This document shows, in pieces, positions 32,090-43,500 of a DNA stretch of 64,000 nucleotides (positions within the stretch are counted from its first letter, which is position 1; each line of letters starts with the position of its first letter). The translations under genes and the position numbers were made by a program. The stretch covers positions 19,120,611-19,184,610 of the forward strand of contig CM019065.1 of assembly GCA_009667805.1 (NCBI GenBank). The letters are read 5' to 3'. This stretch comes from Leptobrachium leishanense (Eukaryota > Chordata > Amphibia > Anura > Megophryidae). The notes below the pieces were generated by a model that was given only the letters and a program-made list of their open reading frames with translations, was not told where the DNA came from and made no database searches.

Positions 32090-33955
32090 ACCTCCAAAAA
32101 GCACCCACATACCTGGAATATAAGGAGGAGCCCCTAAAAAGCCACCCACACCCTGAATATATGGAGGAGCCCCTAAAAAGACACCCGCACATCCTGAATA
32201 GATGGAGGAGCCCCTAAAAAGACACCCACACACTCTGAATATATGGAGGAGCCCCTAAAGAGACACCCACACATCCTGAAAATATGGAGGAGCCCCTAAA
32301 AAGACACCCACACATCCTGAAAATATGGAGGAGCCCCTAAAAAGACACCCACACACCCTGAATAGATGGAGGAGCCCCTAAAAAGACACCCACACACCCT
32401 GAATATATGGAGGAGCCCCTAAAGAGACACCCACATACCCTGAATATATGGAGGAGCCCCTAAAGAGACACCCACACACCCTGAATATATGGAGGAGCCC
32501 CTAAATAGACACTCACACACCCTGAATATATGGAGGAGCCCCTAAATAGACACCCGCACACCCTGAATATATGGAGGAGCCCCTAAAAACACACCGACAC
32601 ACCCTGAATACATGGAGGAGCCCCTAAAAAGACACCCGCACACCCTGAATATATGGAGGAGCCCCTAAATAGACACCCGCACACCCTGAATATATGGAGG
32701 AGCCCCTAAACAGACACCCGCACACCCTGAATATATGGAGGAGCCCCTAAAGAGACACCCACACACCCTGAATATATGGAGGAGCCCCTAAAGAGACACC
32801 CACACACCCTGAATATATGGAGGAGCCCCTAAAGAGACACCGCACACCCTGAATATATGGAGGAGCCCCTAAAAAGACACCCACACACCCTGAATAGATG
32901 GAGGAGCCCCTAAAAAGACACCCACACACCCTGAATATATGGAGGAGCCCTTAAAGAGACACCCACACATCCTGAAAATATGGAGGAGCCCCTAAAAAGA
33001 CACCCACACACCCTGAATATATGGAGGAGCCCCTAAAGAGACACCCGCACACCCTGAATATATGGAGGAGCCCTTAAAGAGACACCCACACACCCTGAAT
33101 ATATGGAGGAGCCCCTAAAGAGACACCCACACACCCTGAATATATGGAGGAGCCCCTAAAGAGACACCCACACACCCTGAATATATGGAGGAACCCCTAA
33201 AAAGACATCAACACATCCTGAATATATGGAGGAGCCCCTAAAAAGACACCCACACACCCTGAATATATGGAGGAGCCCCTAAAAAGACACCCACACATCC
33301 TGAAAATATGGAGGAGCCCCTAAAAAGACACCCACACACCCTGAATAGATGGAGGAGCCCCTAAAAACACACCCGCACACCCTGAATATATGGAGGAGCC
33401 CCTAAAAAGACACCCACACACCCTGAATATATGGAGGAGCCCATAAAGAGACACCCACATACCCTGAATATATGGAGTAGCCCCTAAAAAGACACCCACA
33501 CATCCTGAAAATATGGAGGAGCCCCTAAAAAGACACCCGCACACCCTGAACATATGGAGGAGCCCCTAAAAAGACACCCACACATCCTGAAAATATGGAG
33601 GAGCCCCTAAAAAGACACCCGCACACCCTGAATATATGGAGGAGCCCCTAAAAAGACACCCACACACCCTGAATAGATGGAGGAGCCCCTAAAAAGACAC
33701 CCGCACACCCTGAATATATGGAGGAGCCCCTAAAAAGACACCCACACATCCTGAATATATGGAGGAACCCCTAAAAAGACACCCACACACCCTGAATAGA
33801 TGGAGGAGCCCCTAAAAAGACACCCACACACCCTGAATATATGGAGGAGCCCCTAAAAAGACACCCACACACCCTGAATATATGGAGGAACCCCTAAAAA
33901 GACACCCACACACCCTGAATATATGGAGGAGCCCATAAAATGTCACCTGCCCACA
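32090..33955. repeat. 41-bp minisatellite, about 45 copies
   Basis: A long head-to-tail array of a 41-bp unit (CCTGAATATATGGAGGAGCC followed by CCTAAAAAGACACCCACACA and one more base) with interspersed variants (AAGAG/AAAAG, ATAGATGG/ATATATGG/AAATATGG). The minus-strand ORFs (GCLFRGSSIYSGCVGVFLGA and the like) come from the array. It lies between V2R gene 1 and conserved block B. Confidence 0.95.
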
Positions 33956-34429
33956 CCCAAAATATATGGACGAGTCCCTAAACATGGGGACATTATTAAA
34001 GAAAAGAGGGACAGAGAGATTTGCCACCAAAAGAGGTACGGTCTCTCCAAAATACAGACACAGGGGCGGTTCGTTCTCTCCCTATATGTGACTTTAATTT
34101 TAATTGATGACGAGCTAATGTGTTCTTTTCCAATCGGATTATTTCAGCCTTTTTGTTCCTTTTTACTCGCGAGGTTTATGTCTGCTTTGATGAAATCTGT
34201 ATTTTATCCAGAGTATGGTTTAAGATTTGTTTTATAAAAATATATATATAATATGTTGTGAGATATAAGACAACACACAGCAGTGGAAAGATGAAAATGC
34301 TGCGGAGGATGGACGGGGCGTGACATTCTTTTCATCCACTCAACCATTTTTGCAGCACATTTCGCAGTTTACTGAATAAGACCCATCAGTGACCGGGGCA
34401 TTTTGTACTCGTTATAAGGATTTTCTCCC

Positions 34430-34995
34430 TTTAATAAACTATAATCCTGGTATCCCTGACCCCAGATCGCTGGTTCCCTGTTCCATGTCATAAAGGCAGC
34501 TTTAATGCTGATGGGGGGGCTCTCTCTTATACACTGAACCCCCCAAACCCATTCTCTGCTTTAACCCATTCTATACCGATTCCGTCTATCACCTTACATG
34601 TATTTTCAGAATTAAATCTTCCACTCTTATATCAACAGCCGAATCAGGACACGTACCTTCCTGTTAAGAGGCTGTTCTTGCAGCCCTGTGGTGTGTATAT
34701 ATCATAAGGCACCATGGGGAAATCAGTGAAAGGCTGAGCAACATTCAACGGGTGAAGATTCAGAGAATGAATACATATGACATCGGCTGCTCTCATCAGA
34801 TCCGTCTCCCTGGTATAAACTGTCTTTTAACTCCTCTTATATACATATGCAATTTTTATGTGTAACCATCCCTCCCAGGGGAACAGCGTACGTGATGTTA
34901 CTCCATGTGCGAGGACTAATTGCAGCAGAGCAGTAAATACATTGAGTTTTAATTATGTTGCCGTGTCACTGAGTCCGACGAATAAGTATAATAAA
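34430..34995 (-). promoter_or_regulatory. Conserved upstream block B (candidate promoter and 5' exon of V2R gene 1)
   Basis: Read on the minus strand: TTTTAATTATGTTGCC mirror (homeodomain-type TAATTA, about 34947), O/E-like CTCCCAGGGGAA (about 34872-34883, 11 of 12 to YTCCCYRGGGAR), TATATAAGAGG (about 34836-34846), then some 150 bp ending AACAGGAAG|GTACGTG (donor at 34656). The acceptor-like CTCAG|GCTGATG at V2R exon 1 is 8.4 kb away. From the first ATG the putative exon is open to the donor. Order and spacing resemble chemoreceptor promoters. The function is inferred. Confidence 0.5.
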
Positions 34996-34999
34996 AGTA

Positions 35000-36030
35000 T
35001 TACAAATAAAAAGCTGGAACTCAGATTTTGCAGAATATATGTTATTTATTAGGTATGAGTATAAAATACTACAGTGAAGACGCGTCACGTTCAAAAGTTT
35101 AAAGTAAACATAGAAAAAATACCGCCCCCCCAAAAAAATAGGTGAATAAACAAATATTAGATCATAGCACGAGTTTTTACAATTTTCACATTTTCTTTAA
35201 TGTCTTTTGCGTTTGGATAGAGCTGCTTGTCCATGGCGCCCTGTTCAGCCGCACTCACCGACAAAGTTTAGAAGACTGGAGTCCTTACAGTCCATTAGGA
35301 CAAAGTCAACAATGTAGTGGAATGTGTGACAATAGTCACTTGGAACTGGGGGTACCAGGGCCCAAGATTGCTTTTTGGAGTCGTGGGGATGTGGGTTCTG
35401 GTGGGTTTGATATGTCATATTGTCCCCACCTGCTCCTTTCTCCAAGTCACCCTGCATGTATAAGGGTACATGGTGTCTGTGTTTATGTGTTACCATCATT
35501 ATTGTCTTTGTTTATCTTTTTCTGTTTATTGCTAATATTACTGCATGTGTCACTGCAATCATTTACAAACCCCTCTATAATAGAATATGTTTTACAGCTG
35601 AGAAAGATTTGAGTGGTCTTTGTGTACCATTGCTGCTCTATCAGACTGTTGTGTGCTTGTGCTATCTGTTATCTTTTATCTAATGTATTCCTAGCAGTCT
35701 GATACTTAGGCTGTGATTACACGACACCCTATTGTTTCATGATTAAACAAGTAAAATAGGTTACAGCTGTAGACTGTGGAACGCCAGAGGAAAAGGAGGA
35801 AGGGAAGCACCAGGGTGTCATCTTCCATTGGTCTCCAGGTCTCTCCTTGCACTGTATATGTTTGCGTCTCATGTTTGCATTAAAGTCTGTCTGTCTGTTT
35901 TACCCCAGTAACAGGTGCTGCCTCAGGTCTGAGGAATGCTATCGCCGCTCTTTCATTGTACCCATCCTTATGCTTCGGCTAAGGCTTGTAGAAGGAAAGA
36001 AGGATTTCTGTTGGAAGAACAGATTTTCTG
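35000..36030. other. No recognised feature
   Basis: Non-coding as far as can be seen. An ORF at 35142-35612 (156 codons) is hydrophobic and low in complexity, without domain or splice support. Confidence 0.4.
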
Positions 36031-37228
36031 CAAGGGAGCTGCATTTGCCAAATTCTGGCAAATTGCCTGCACGTACGATGTCTGTTCGAGGGCAGTGAAC
36101 TTCCCCATAGAGAAGCAATGGTTAGTCTATTCAGAGAACACAAAACAGTTGAAAAGTTGCCGAAATGCCCTGCTGTTCGGTGGTTTCATCCATCAGGGTT
36201 ATTCAGGCAAATCCCATAGGCTTCAATGCTAAAAATATTCCCGTTTTAATTCAATATCTAATAAACCGTTTATTATAAAATTCTGCTGTAAAAGTCTCTT
36301 TATTTATAGATTTTTTATGATCTTTTAGACATTTTTTTACCTTTTTTTTAAATCTTTTCTTTTCATTTTTCTGTAACAGACCTTTTTATTATCATTCATT
36401 GGATCTTATGTGTAAATTCCAGACATTTTCGTTTAGGCTAGGGTCAGACTAACGCATTTTTCGCGTTGTCCGTGAAAAAGTGCGTTCGAACGAATGGACG
36501 TATTTTTTCACGGAATACGCGATAGCGGTTATACGATGCGCATTTTCGTCCGTGATTTTGTATGGATCATCGATAAAACCCTTTTTGCGTCTGGACGTTA
36601 TGTTGGCCGGACATTAGCAGCGTCTGACGTCTCCTAATCACACACACACGCCGCTAGCGGACGCAGCGCACTCTGTACGTCAGTACTAGCGGTATTACGT
36701 TCTTGAAACAATGCGTTCGTTTGCCACTTGCGTTGCGCAGCCGCACTTTTGTGCGGCCGTTCTTCGTATGCTGCCTGGCATTGGACGTCATTTGCTGCTA
36801 GCACGGCCGTGATTTAGTGCTGCTAAACGCACGTTAATACTGCGTTAGTCTGACCCCAGCCTTAGTAGTTTTTTTGCAAGCAGCAGTTTAATTTTCAAAC
36901 TTTCAAGAGTACTTTTTTTTTTCCACCTCGTTCGTCTGCGTGTCCAGTTTTTCCGGCGGCTGCTCTGCACTGTGATCGGCGACTAGTCGGGTTTCTCTGG
37001 CATGTTCGGCGTGGTTAATCCAGCTGTTTTCATCGGGTTTCGGTGAGTTTTCCGCTAGTGTTCGGCGGGTTTTCAGTGGGTTTTCCCTGTACTGCGGGGG
37101 CCCTGCGGTGCTTGCTGAATACACCACAGTGTCAGCGAAATAGAATCGCCGAATCGCCCCAAAATGCAGGGAACGAAAAGTCACCGAACGTACGGTGACT
37201 TTTCGAATCTCTTTGAATAACCCTGTAT
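36030..37228. mobile_element. TTATTCA/CCGAA family, copy d
   Basis: From AAATTGCCTGCACGTACGAT, GAGAAGCAATGGTTAGTC and CCCATAGGCTTCAATG through the A/T core to GGGGGCCCTGCGGTG and CTCTTTGAATAACCCT. Interrupted by a Harbinger MITE at 36436-36861. Confidence 0.75.
36436..36861 (+). mobile_element. Harbinger MITE, 426 bp, TTA duplication
   Basis: Ends GGCTAGGGTCAGACTAACG and CGTTAGTCTGACCCCAGCC, flanked by TTA (36433-36435 and 36862-36864). Same orientation as the 27169-30356 element. About 145 bp of its left and about 280 bp of its right match that element, so it is an internal-deletion derivative. Confidence 0.92.
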
Positions 37229-38156
37229 GTATGAACCACTGAACTTGCTCCCAGCGTGGGAAATGAGAAGGTGAGTAATGGCAGTGGTATTGTTCATTTT
37301 ATACGTGACAAATGGACAATGCCATCTACTTTGGGACTAAAAATAACTAAGACTAAGTAAATAAAGGGTTTTTTGTTTTCTTTCCCTTTAGATTTTACAT
37401 GTTTGGTATCAATGCAAATGCCAGACCCTGACCTATTCAATGACACCTCATGTGACCTTGTGATGTGTAAAAATTAGTGATGCAGGGTTCCAAAGCCCCC
37501 CAGTGCTCTTTGCTGCAGTGCGGCATTTAGGTTTTTGATGTAACAATTCGTAATAAAAGATTGTGCCATTGCCTCCACACTTGTTGGTGACATGAAAAAT
37601 GAGATGGTTAGTTAGTGCAGCATCATTGTTCCCTTTATAATTGAAAAGTGAAAAATATTGCTGTGTTAGAAAGACAAAATAAAGAATTTTTTATTAAAAT
37701 TTAATTGTTACATGAAACCTGGTCATGTTTGGCCTTTGCTCTGGCCTTTCCAGTGATACCTCATATGACCCTGTACCTGCTATGGAGTTGAAGATACAGG
37801 GGTCCAAATGCCCATCAATGCAGACATAGTTATCCTTTCTCTGGGCCTATTCTGGGGCATGGGCCTGGAGCTGCTGCTCTAATAGCCCCTATGTTAATCC
37901 GGCCCTGCCTACGCCCCACCTCCCATGCGCGCACACCAAGCATGTCATTTGCTGCCACAGGACTACCTACAATAACACTGTCCTGTTCCAGCAAATTACT
38001 CACTTTGCCCATTGGGAGGTGGGCCGAAGGAGGGCCTCTTAGTCTGTGGGGCATGCTATGCCACCCCATGACGTTGAGGCACAGCCTTGCTGCCGGGAGG
38101 TCCCAGGCAGTAAGAGGTCAATGAACAGCCAGGAGAAACCAGGACTATAAACTAAA
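37229..38156. other. No recognised feature
   Basis: Unique-looking sequence without coding support. ORFs at 37830-38124 on both strands overlap each other and match nothing I know. Confidence 0.4.
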
Positions 38157-38912
38157 GGGGTTATTCAGAGAGCATCAAAATTTTAGCGACATTTCGGAGC
38201 TCTCCCCTTCAGCAACCTTAGCTTTTTTGTGGCGTTTGGCGGTCTGTTCGGCGGTCAGAGGCAACATTCGACGGGCTGATCGCCGGCATTCAGCGTTCTT
38301 CGGCAGTTCACGTTCGGTGCACTTAGGGGACCCTGCGGTGAACGCAGAATTCACTGCAGGGTCCCCGAAGTGCACCGAATCGATCCACCGAATGCATCCG
38401 ATAAACCACTGAATCAAACAGATAAACTGATGAAAAACACCGAACACATCCTCAAGCCGCTGAATGGATCCAATAACCCACCAAATGCATCTGACGATCC
38501 ATCGAACAGACTGAAGTGTGCCTCCAAAAAGTGCCAAGACCGACCAGGGATAAAAAAAAAAAAAACCCGCAACTTTAAAACGTGTTTTAAAAAAAAATGG
38601 AGCATGAAAATGCCTGTAAATAATATAGACGGTCCGACGAATATCAATACAAAGGTCTGTCAAAGGAAACCAACGAAAATCAGGGCATTTCGATAACTTT
38701 TCACAGCTGTTCGGTGCTCCATGAATAGATTAACTGTTACTTCTCTATGGGGAGTTCACTGCTACCAAAGATCACTGTATTTCGCTGGCAATTCGCCAAT
38801 ATTTGGCGAATGACCAGCTTTTTGAATAGCCGAATGGCCACAATATTGGGGAAATTCACCATTCAGTGCAATTCGGTGGCCAATTCGGTGCTCTTTGAAT
38901 ACCTCTTTAGAC
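38157..38912. mobile_element. TTATTCA/CCGAA family, copy e
   Basis: Begins GGGGTTATTCAGAGAGCATC and ends GGTGCTCTTTGAATACC. Contains the palindrome GGGGACCCTGCGGTGAACGC mirrored by ACTGCAGGGTCCCC at 38328-38365, and tandem CCGAA motifs. No ORF with domain support. Confidence 0.8.
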
Positions 38913-39560
38913 TTTCCAAAAAAGCATGGATTTATTACCCAGCATGCAGTGTCACTCCAGCAAGGGCAGGACAGACCCTAAAAATAAAACGGTCCTTGTA
39001 GTGGTCAGGTTGAGAGTAGTCAGGTCTAGACAGGAGAGGTGGTGAGGTAGAGTGGAGAGACAATTTAAGGTCTGGATTACAGAACTCCACAGCGTCAAAC
39101 TAGCGAGGGGCAGAGGAACAGAGAGACCAGGATAAGGCAAGCCAAAAGTCAAATGCCAGAAGAGCAAAACAACACGGAGACATGCACTGAAGAGCAATGA
39201 ACCAGGGAAGGACAGGGAACAAGGGAAGGATTGACATACCCGGAAGCAATTTCCCATTGGCCAGGGCACGGAAGGGGTGGAAACTCGGGATCATCACCCA
39301 GTTAGAAAGGTTACAAGGGAAGCACCAGTAGGTTAGCATAGCTGGAATGGTGCAATGTCAGTAATGCTCCACCAGGTCGATGCTAAAGAGTATAATTGGC
39401 CAATAGAGAGAGGGGAGCCCTGACAGGTTGTAGTGACATGTTTTATGAAACCGCAGAGGATGTGACACTATATTTAAAAGATTAAAAAAACTAAAAATTA
39501 AGATTTTCGAAGAAATATTTAACAATGATTAATAAAGTGACACAGATGAAGATAACGACA
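38913..39560. other. Downstream of V2R gene 2; no recognised feature
   Basis: No coding signal. The minus-strand ORFs at 38952-39339 have no family resemblance. Confidence 0.4.
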
Positions 39561-39575
39561 TTTTATTTATTTTCC
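39561..39575 (-). terminator. Polyadenylation signal of V2R gene 2
   Basis: Minus strand reads AAAATAAATAAAATG, two overlapping AATAAA hexamers about 40-50 nt past the stop. In gene 1 the nearest AATAAA overlaps the stop codon, and the next (about 15002-15007) is inside an hAT element. Confidence 0.6.
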
Positions 39576-39614
39576 AAATGTTTGGACAAGCCAAATACAT
39601 AGCATATGTACATT

Positions 39615-40525
39615 TTATTTCAGGGTTTTGCTTTTCCCCATAAGATGTTCCTTTGAGTTCATGTCTGGTCGGAAGACTATAATGAAACATTTGGGTGCAA
39701 ACATACAGACCACCAGGGCCCAGCTGGACGACTGGATGGCAAAAATTTCCATGGCCACTGTGTACTTGCCTCGAGCACTGAGAGAAGCTGGAATATAGGA
39801 CACCCAGACACTCAGGAAGGCTAACATGCTGAAGGTGATGAACTTGGCCTCGTTAAAGCTGTCCGGGAGTCTCCTGGCCAAGAAGGCAACCACAAAACTG
39901 ATGGTGGCCAGGAGACCAAGATATCCCAACATGAACCAAAAAGCAGTTGGTGAGTTTTCATTACACTCTACTATAATGAGACCAGGTTGGGTTTGGGTGT
40001 TATACTGAGGGAATGGGGGAGAGAGGGATAGCCACACGATGCACAGTATCAGCTGAATGAAAGAGCACACATTAACGATCATGTAGGACACCCGAGGATT
40101 GGTCCATTTTTTCAGGCTGCTGCCAGGTTTTGTGGCCACGAATGCAAGCACCACCATGATGGTTTTGGCCAAGATGCAGGAGACACAGATGGTAAATACC
40201 ATGCCGAATGCAGCTTGTCGAAGAAGACATTTCTCAGGTTGAGGATAACCAATGAAAGCTAAAGAGCACAGGAAGCAGAGAGACAAAGATATCAAGAGGA
40301 CACAACTTAAAGCGTAATTATTGGCTCTAACAATGGGCGTGTTCTTGTAATGGATAAAGAGACTGAAGATGGAGACTGGAATCACTGAGGAAGAGACACT
40401 TGTGGATGCAAGGGCCATGCCCAACGGCTCTTCATAGGAAAGATACTCAATGGCTTTGGGAATACACTGATCTTTTTGAGTGTTTGGCCACATGTCCCAT
40501 GGACACTTAGTGCAGTCAACCGAAT
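39615..40525 (-). CDS. V2R gene 2 exon 6: seven-transmembrane domain
   Basis: 911 nt from TTTCAG|ATTCGG to TAA. All seven helices and the signatures NTPIVRANN, FNEAKFITFS and PKCFIIVFRP are present. Confidence 0.95.
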
Positions 40526-43500
40526 CTGAAACAGAAAACTGGCAACAATTAATCATAGAGCCTTCCTTCATAGAGTCCTGCTTTCCTTTGGATTCAACAC
40601 CCAGCATTGAGGTTCCTGATCTTCTTATTGTTATTCTGGTTCCCAAGTCTTAAAGAATCACAAAATCACCAATGAAATAATAGATTATCAGACGAATACA
40701 ATAGGTCTCATGCTTTGTAAGCCAATGGGCTAATAATACTGTATTTTGATTGCACTACAGCAGGGGTACTCAACCTTGCCCAGTCCCCAGATGTTTGGAA
40801 CTACATCTTATAATCAACAGGACCTTATGGGAAATGCATTTGCAAAACATTTGGAGAGCCAAGGTTGAGAGACCCCTGCAATATCTTGGAGTCATTAGCT
40901 GTGGATTGGTGGACAGGCAATAAAAATAGCTTGAAACATTGATTAACTGGTCTGTTCCACAATATCGTGTTCAATTACAACGGTCCGTCAAGGGTATCTC
41001 CTGGTGATACTTGAATAAATTATTGTAAGTGCTTCAGTCCATACTTGTTTTTAGTTGACACAAGTTACATAGTCCTTTTGATCATACTGTAGGACTATAA
41101 TTGCTACAGACTATATAATTCATGAGTTGCTCTTTGGAAATCAGGGAGAAATCCTGCAGCACAATGGCTCCCAACTCCAATTCTTAGGAGCCCCTAATGG
41201 ACCAGTGTCTATGGATTACCTTGAAGAAATGCAGACTGAGGCTGGGGTCAGACCAGCGCACTTTTAAAGTGCGTTCTGGCGCACATAATTACGGCCGCAC
41301 TAGCAGCAGATGACGGGCAATGACGGCCAATATACGATGTACGGCCGCACAAAAGTCCGGCCGTGCAACGCAAGTTGAATTTGAACGCATTTTTTTGAGA
41401 ACGCTGAACCGCTAGTACTGACGTACTGAGTGCGCAGCTGCGGCATAGCGGCGTGTGTGCGTGATTAGGAGATGTCAGGCGCTGCTCATGTCCAGCCTAC
41501 ATAACGTCCAGACGCAAAAAGAGTTTTATTGACGATCTGTACAAAATCACGCCCGAAAATGCGCGTCGTCTGACCGTTTTTGCGCATTACGTGAAAAAGT
41601 ATGTCAATGGGTTCAGACGCACTTTTTCACGTTCGCGGGGAAAAATGCTTTCGTCTGACCCTAGCCTGAATCCTCAAATCACTGAGCAGAAAATCATATC
41701 ACCTACACTATGCTTCAGATATCTGTCAAACCTGGTCTGTTAGGAGGACCTGAGGACCAGGGTTGGGAAACACTGCTGTAGCATATAACTAATTCATGAT
41801 CCAGGTACCACTTTCCAAAAAAAATATTCTTCCTGGAAAATGTAAGGTTCTGGGCTAGACTGAGACAAAAAAATGGCCCCGGACTTCATCCAGACCGGCC
41901 CACTCTGTTATGCAAACACGCAGGGCCGGATTAAGAACTGTATGGACTGGAGCTAAAGATTTTGTTTGGATTTTTTGGCATTAAGGCTAGGGACAGATGA
42001 GCGCATTTTCTGCGGCCACCGTCAAAATGTACGTCGATGCGTGCGCACGCATTTTTTCACGGAATACGCTTAAGTGGTCAGACGATGCGCAATTCTGGAC
42101 GTATTTCATGACGATGGGGTGAAAAGTTTGAACGTTATGTTGGCCGCACACTAGCAGCGTCTGACATCTCCTAATCACGCACACACGCTGCTATGCGGCC
42201 GCAGCGCACTCTGTACGTCAGTACCAGCGGTTTAACGTTCTCGAAAAAATGCGTTCATTTTCCACTTGCGTTGTGCAGCCGGACTTTTGTGCGACCGTAC
42301 TTCGTATATTGGCTGTCATTGCCCGTCATCTGCTGCTAGTGCGGCCGTGATTATGTGCGCCAGAACGCGCGTTCGCACTGCCTCAGTCTGACCCTAGCCT
42401 TAATGAAATTAAATTAGCAATTACGGTGCGTTGTGTTTCGCCGCATTTCGTCTCTCTTCACTGATTCCATTTCACCGAAAATACAGTGAATTCACTATTT
42501 AGTGAATGTTCAGTGTTTTGCTGAAAATTGAGTCGCCGAAACAGTTATTGGACATCGGCGAAAACCGCTGAATTGCGCCATTAACTGCTGAATTGCGCCG
42601 AATTGGCAATGGAAAATTCCTTGGAAAAAAAAGTCTCCCATTCTCCTAATAGGAGGTTAAATCAATAAAAATGTGTCTAAATAATAAAAAAAAGGTCCAG
42701 TAAAAAATAATACAAGATTAAAAAGTCTTTTAAAAATAAAAAACAAAAATGTCAAACAAAATGCAAAAAATACAAAATGATCTTTTTAAAAAATTATAAA
42801 ATAAAATGGTATTTATAAAAAAGAAATACAGGGTTATTCAGAGAGCGGTGAAAAGCAGGAGAATGACTGGAGAATGGAAAATTCTAGGTCAAAATAGCCA
42901 AGCTAGAAAAAGTCTCCCATTCATCTCACTTTCCAAATCGGCTATTTTGACCTAGAATTTTCCATTCTCCAGTCATTCTCCTGCTTTTCACCCCTCTCTG
43001 AATAACCGTGATAATCGGTTGAATAAATAATAAAAACAGGAATATTTTTAACATTGAAACCTATGGGATTCGCCTGATTAAACTTGCCGAATGAAACCAC
43101 CGAACAGCAGGGCATTTCACTGACATTTCTCTGCTGTTCGGTGTCTGTGAATAGATTAACCATTGCTTCTCTATGGGGGATTTCACTGCCGCCGAACAGG
43201 CACCGTATTTCACAATATTTGGCGAATTGCCAGCTTTTTGGATAACCGAATGGCTCCGAAATTGCACCATACGGGGAAATTCATTGCTCGTTGTAATGTC
43301 GGAGCCAAAATTTACAGAATGGGTTTACATTTTAATATAGAGCTTAGATATGTGTTTATGTCTCTTGTGTTTGGAACTCTCAAGCTTTGTTCTCTTTCTG
43401 CTACCATAGCAACTTTAACATTTGGGCGGGGTTTGACACAAACATTCATACTTTTATGTATTAGAATAGGTTGTTGTGATAGCCCAGCCTGTGGGAGGGG

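Noticed and set aside
35142..35612. 156-codon ORF as a membrane protein
   Set aside because: Low-complexity hydrophobic translation with no homologue I recognise, no splice context and no partner copy elsewhere.
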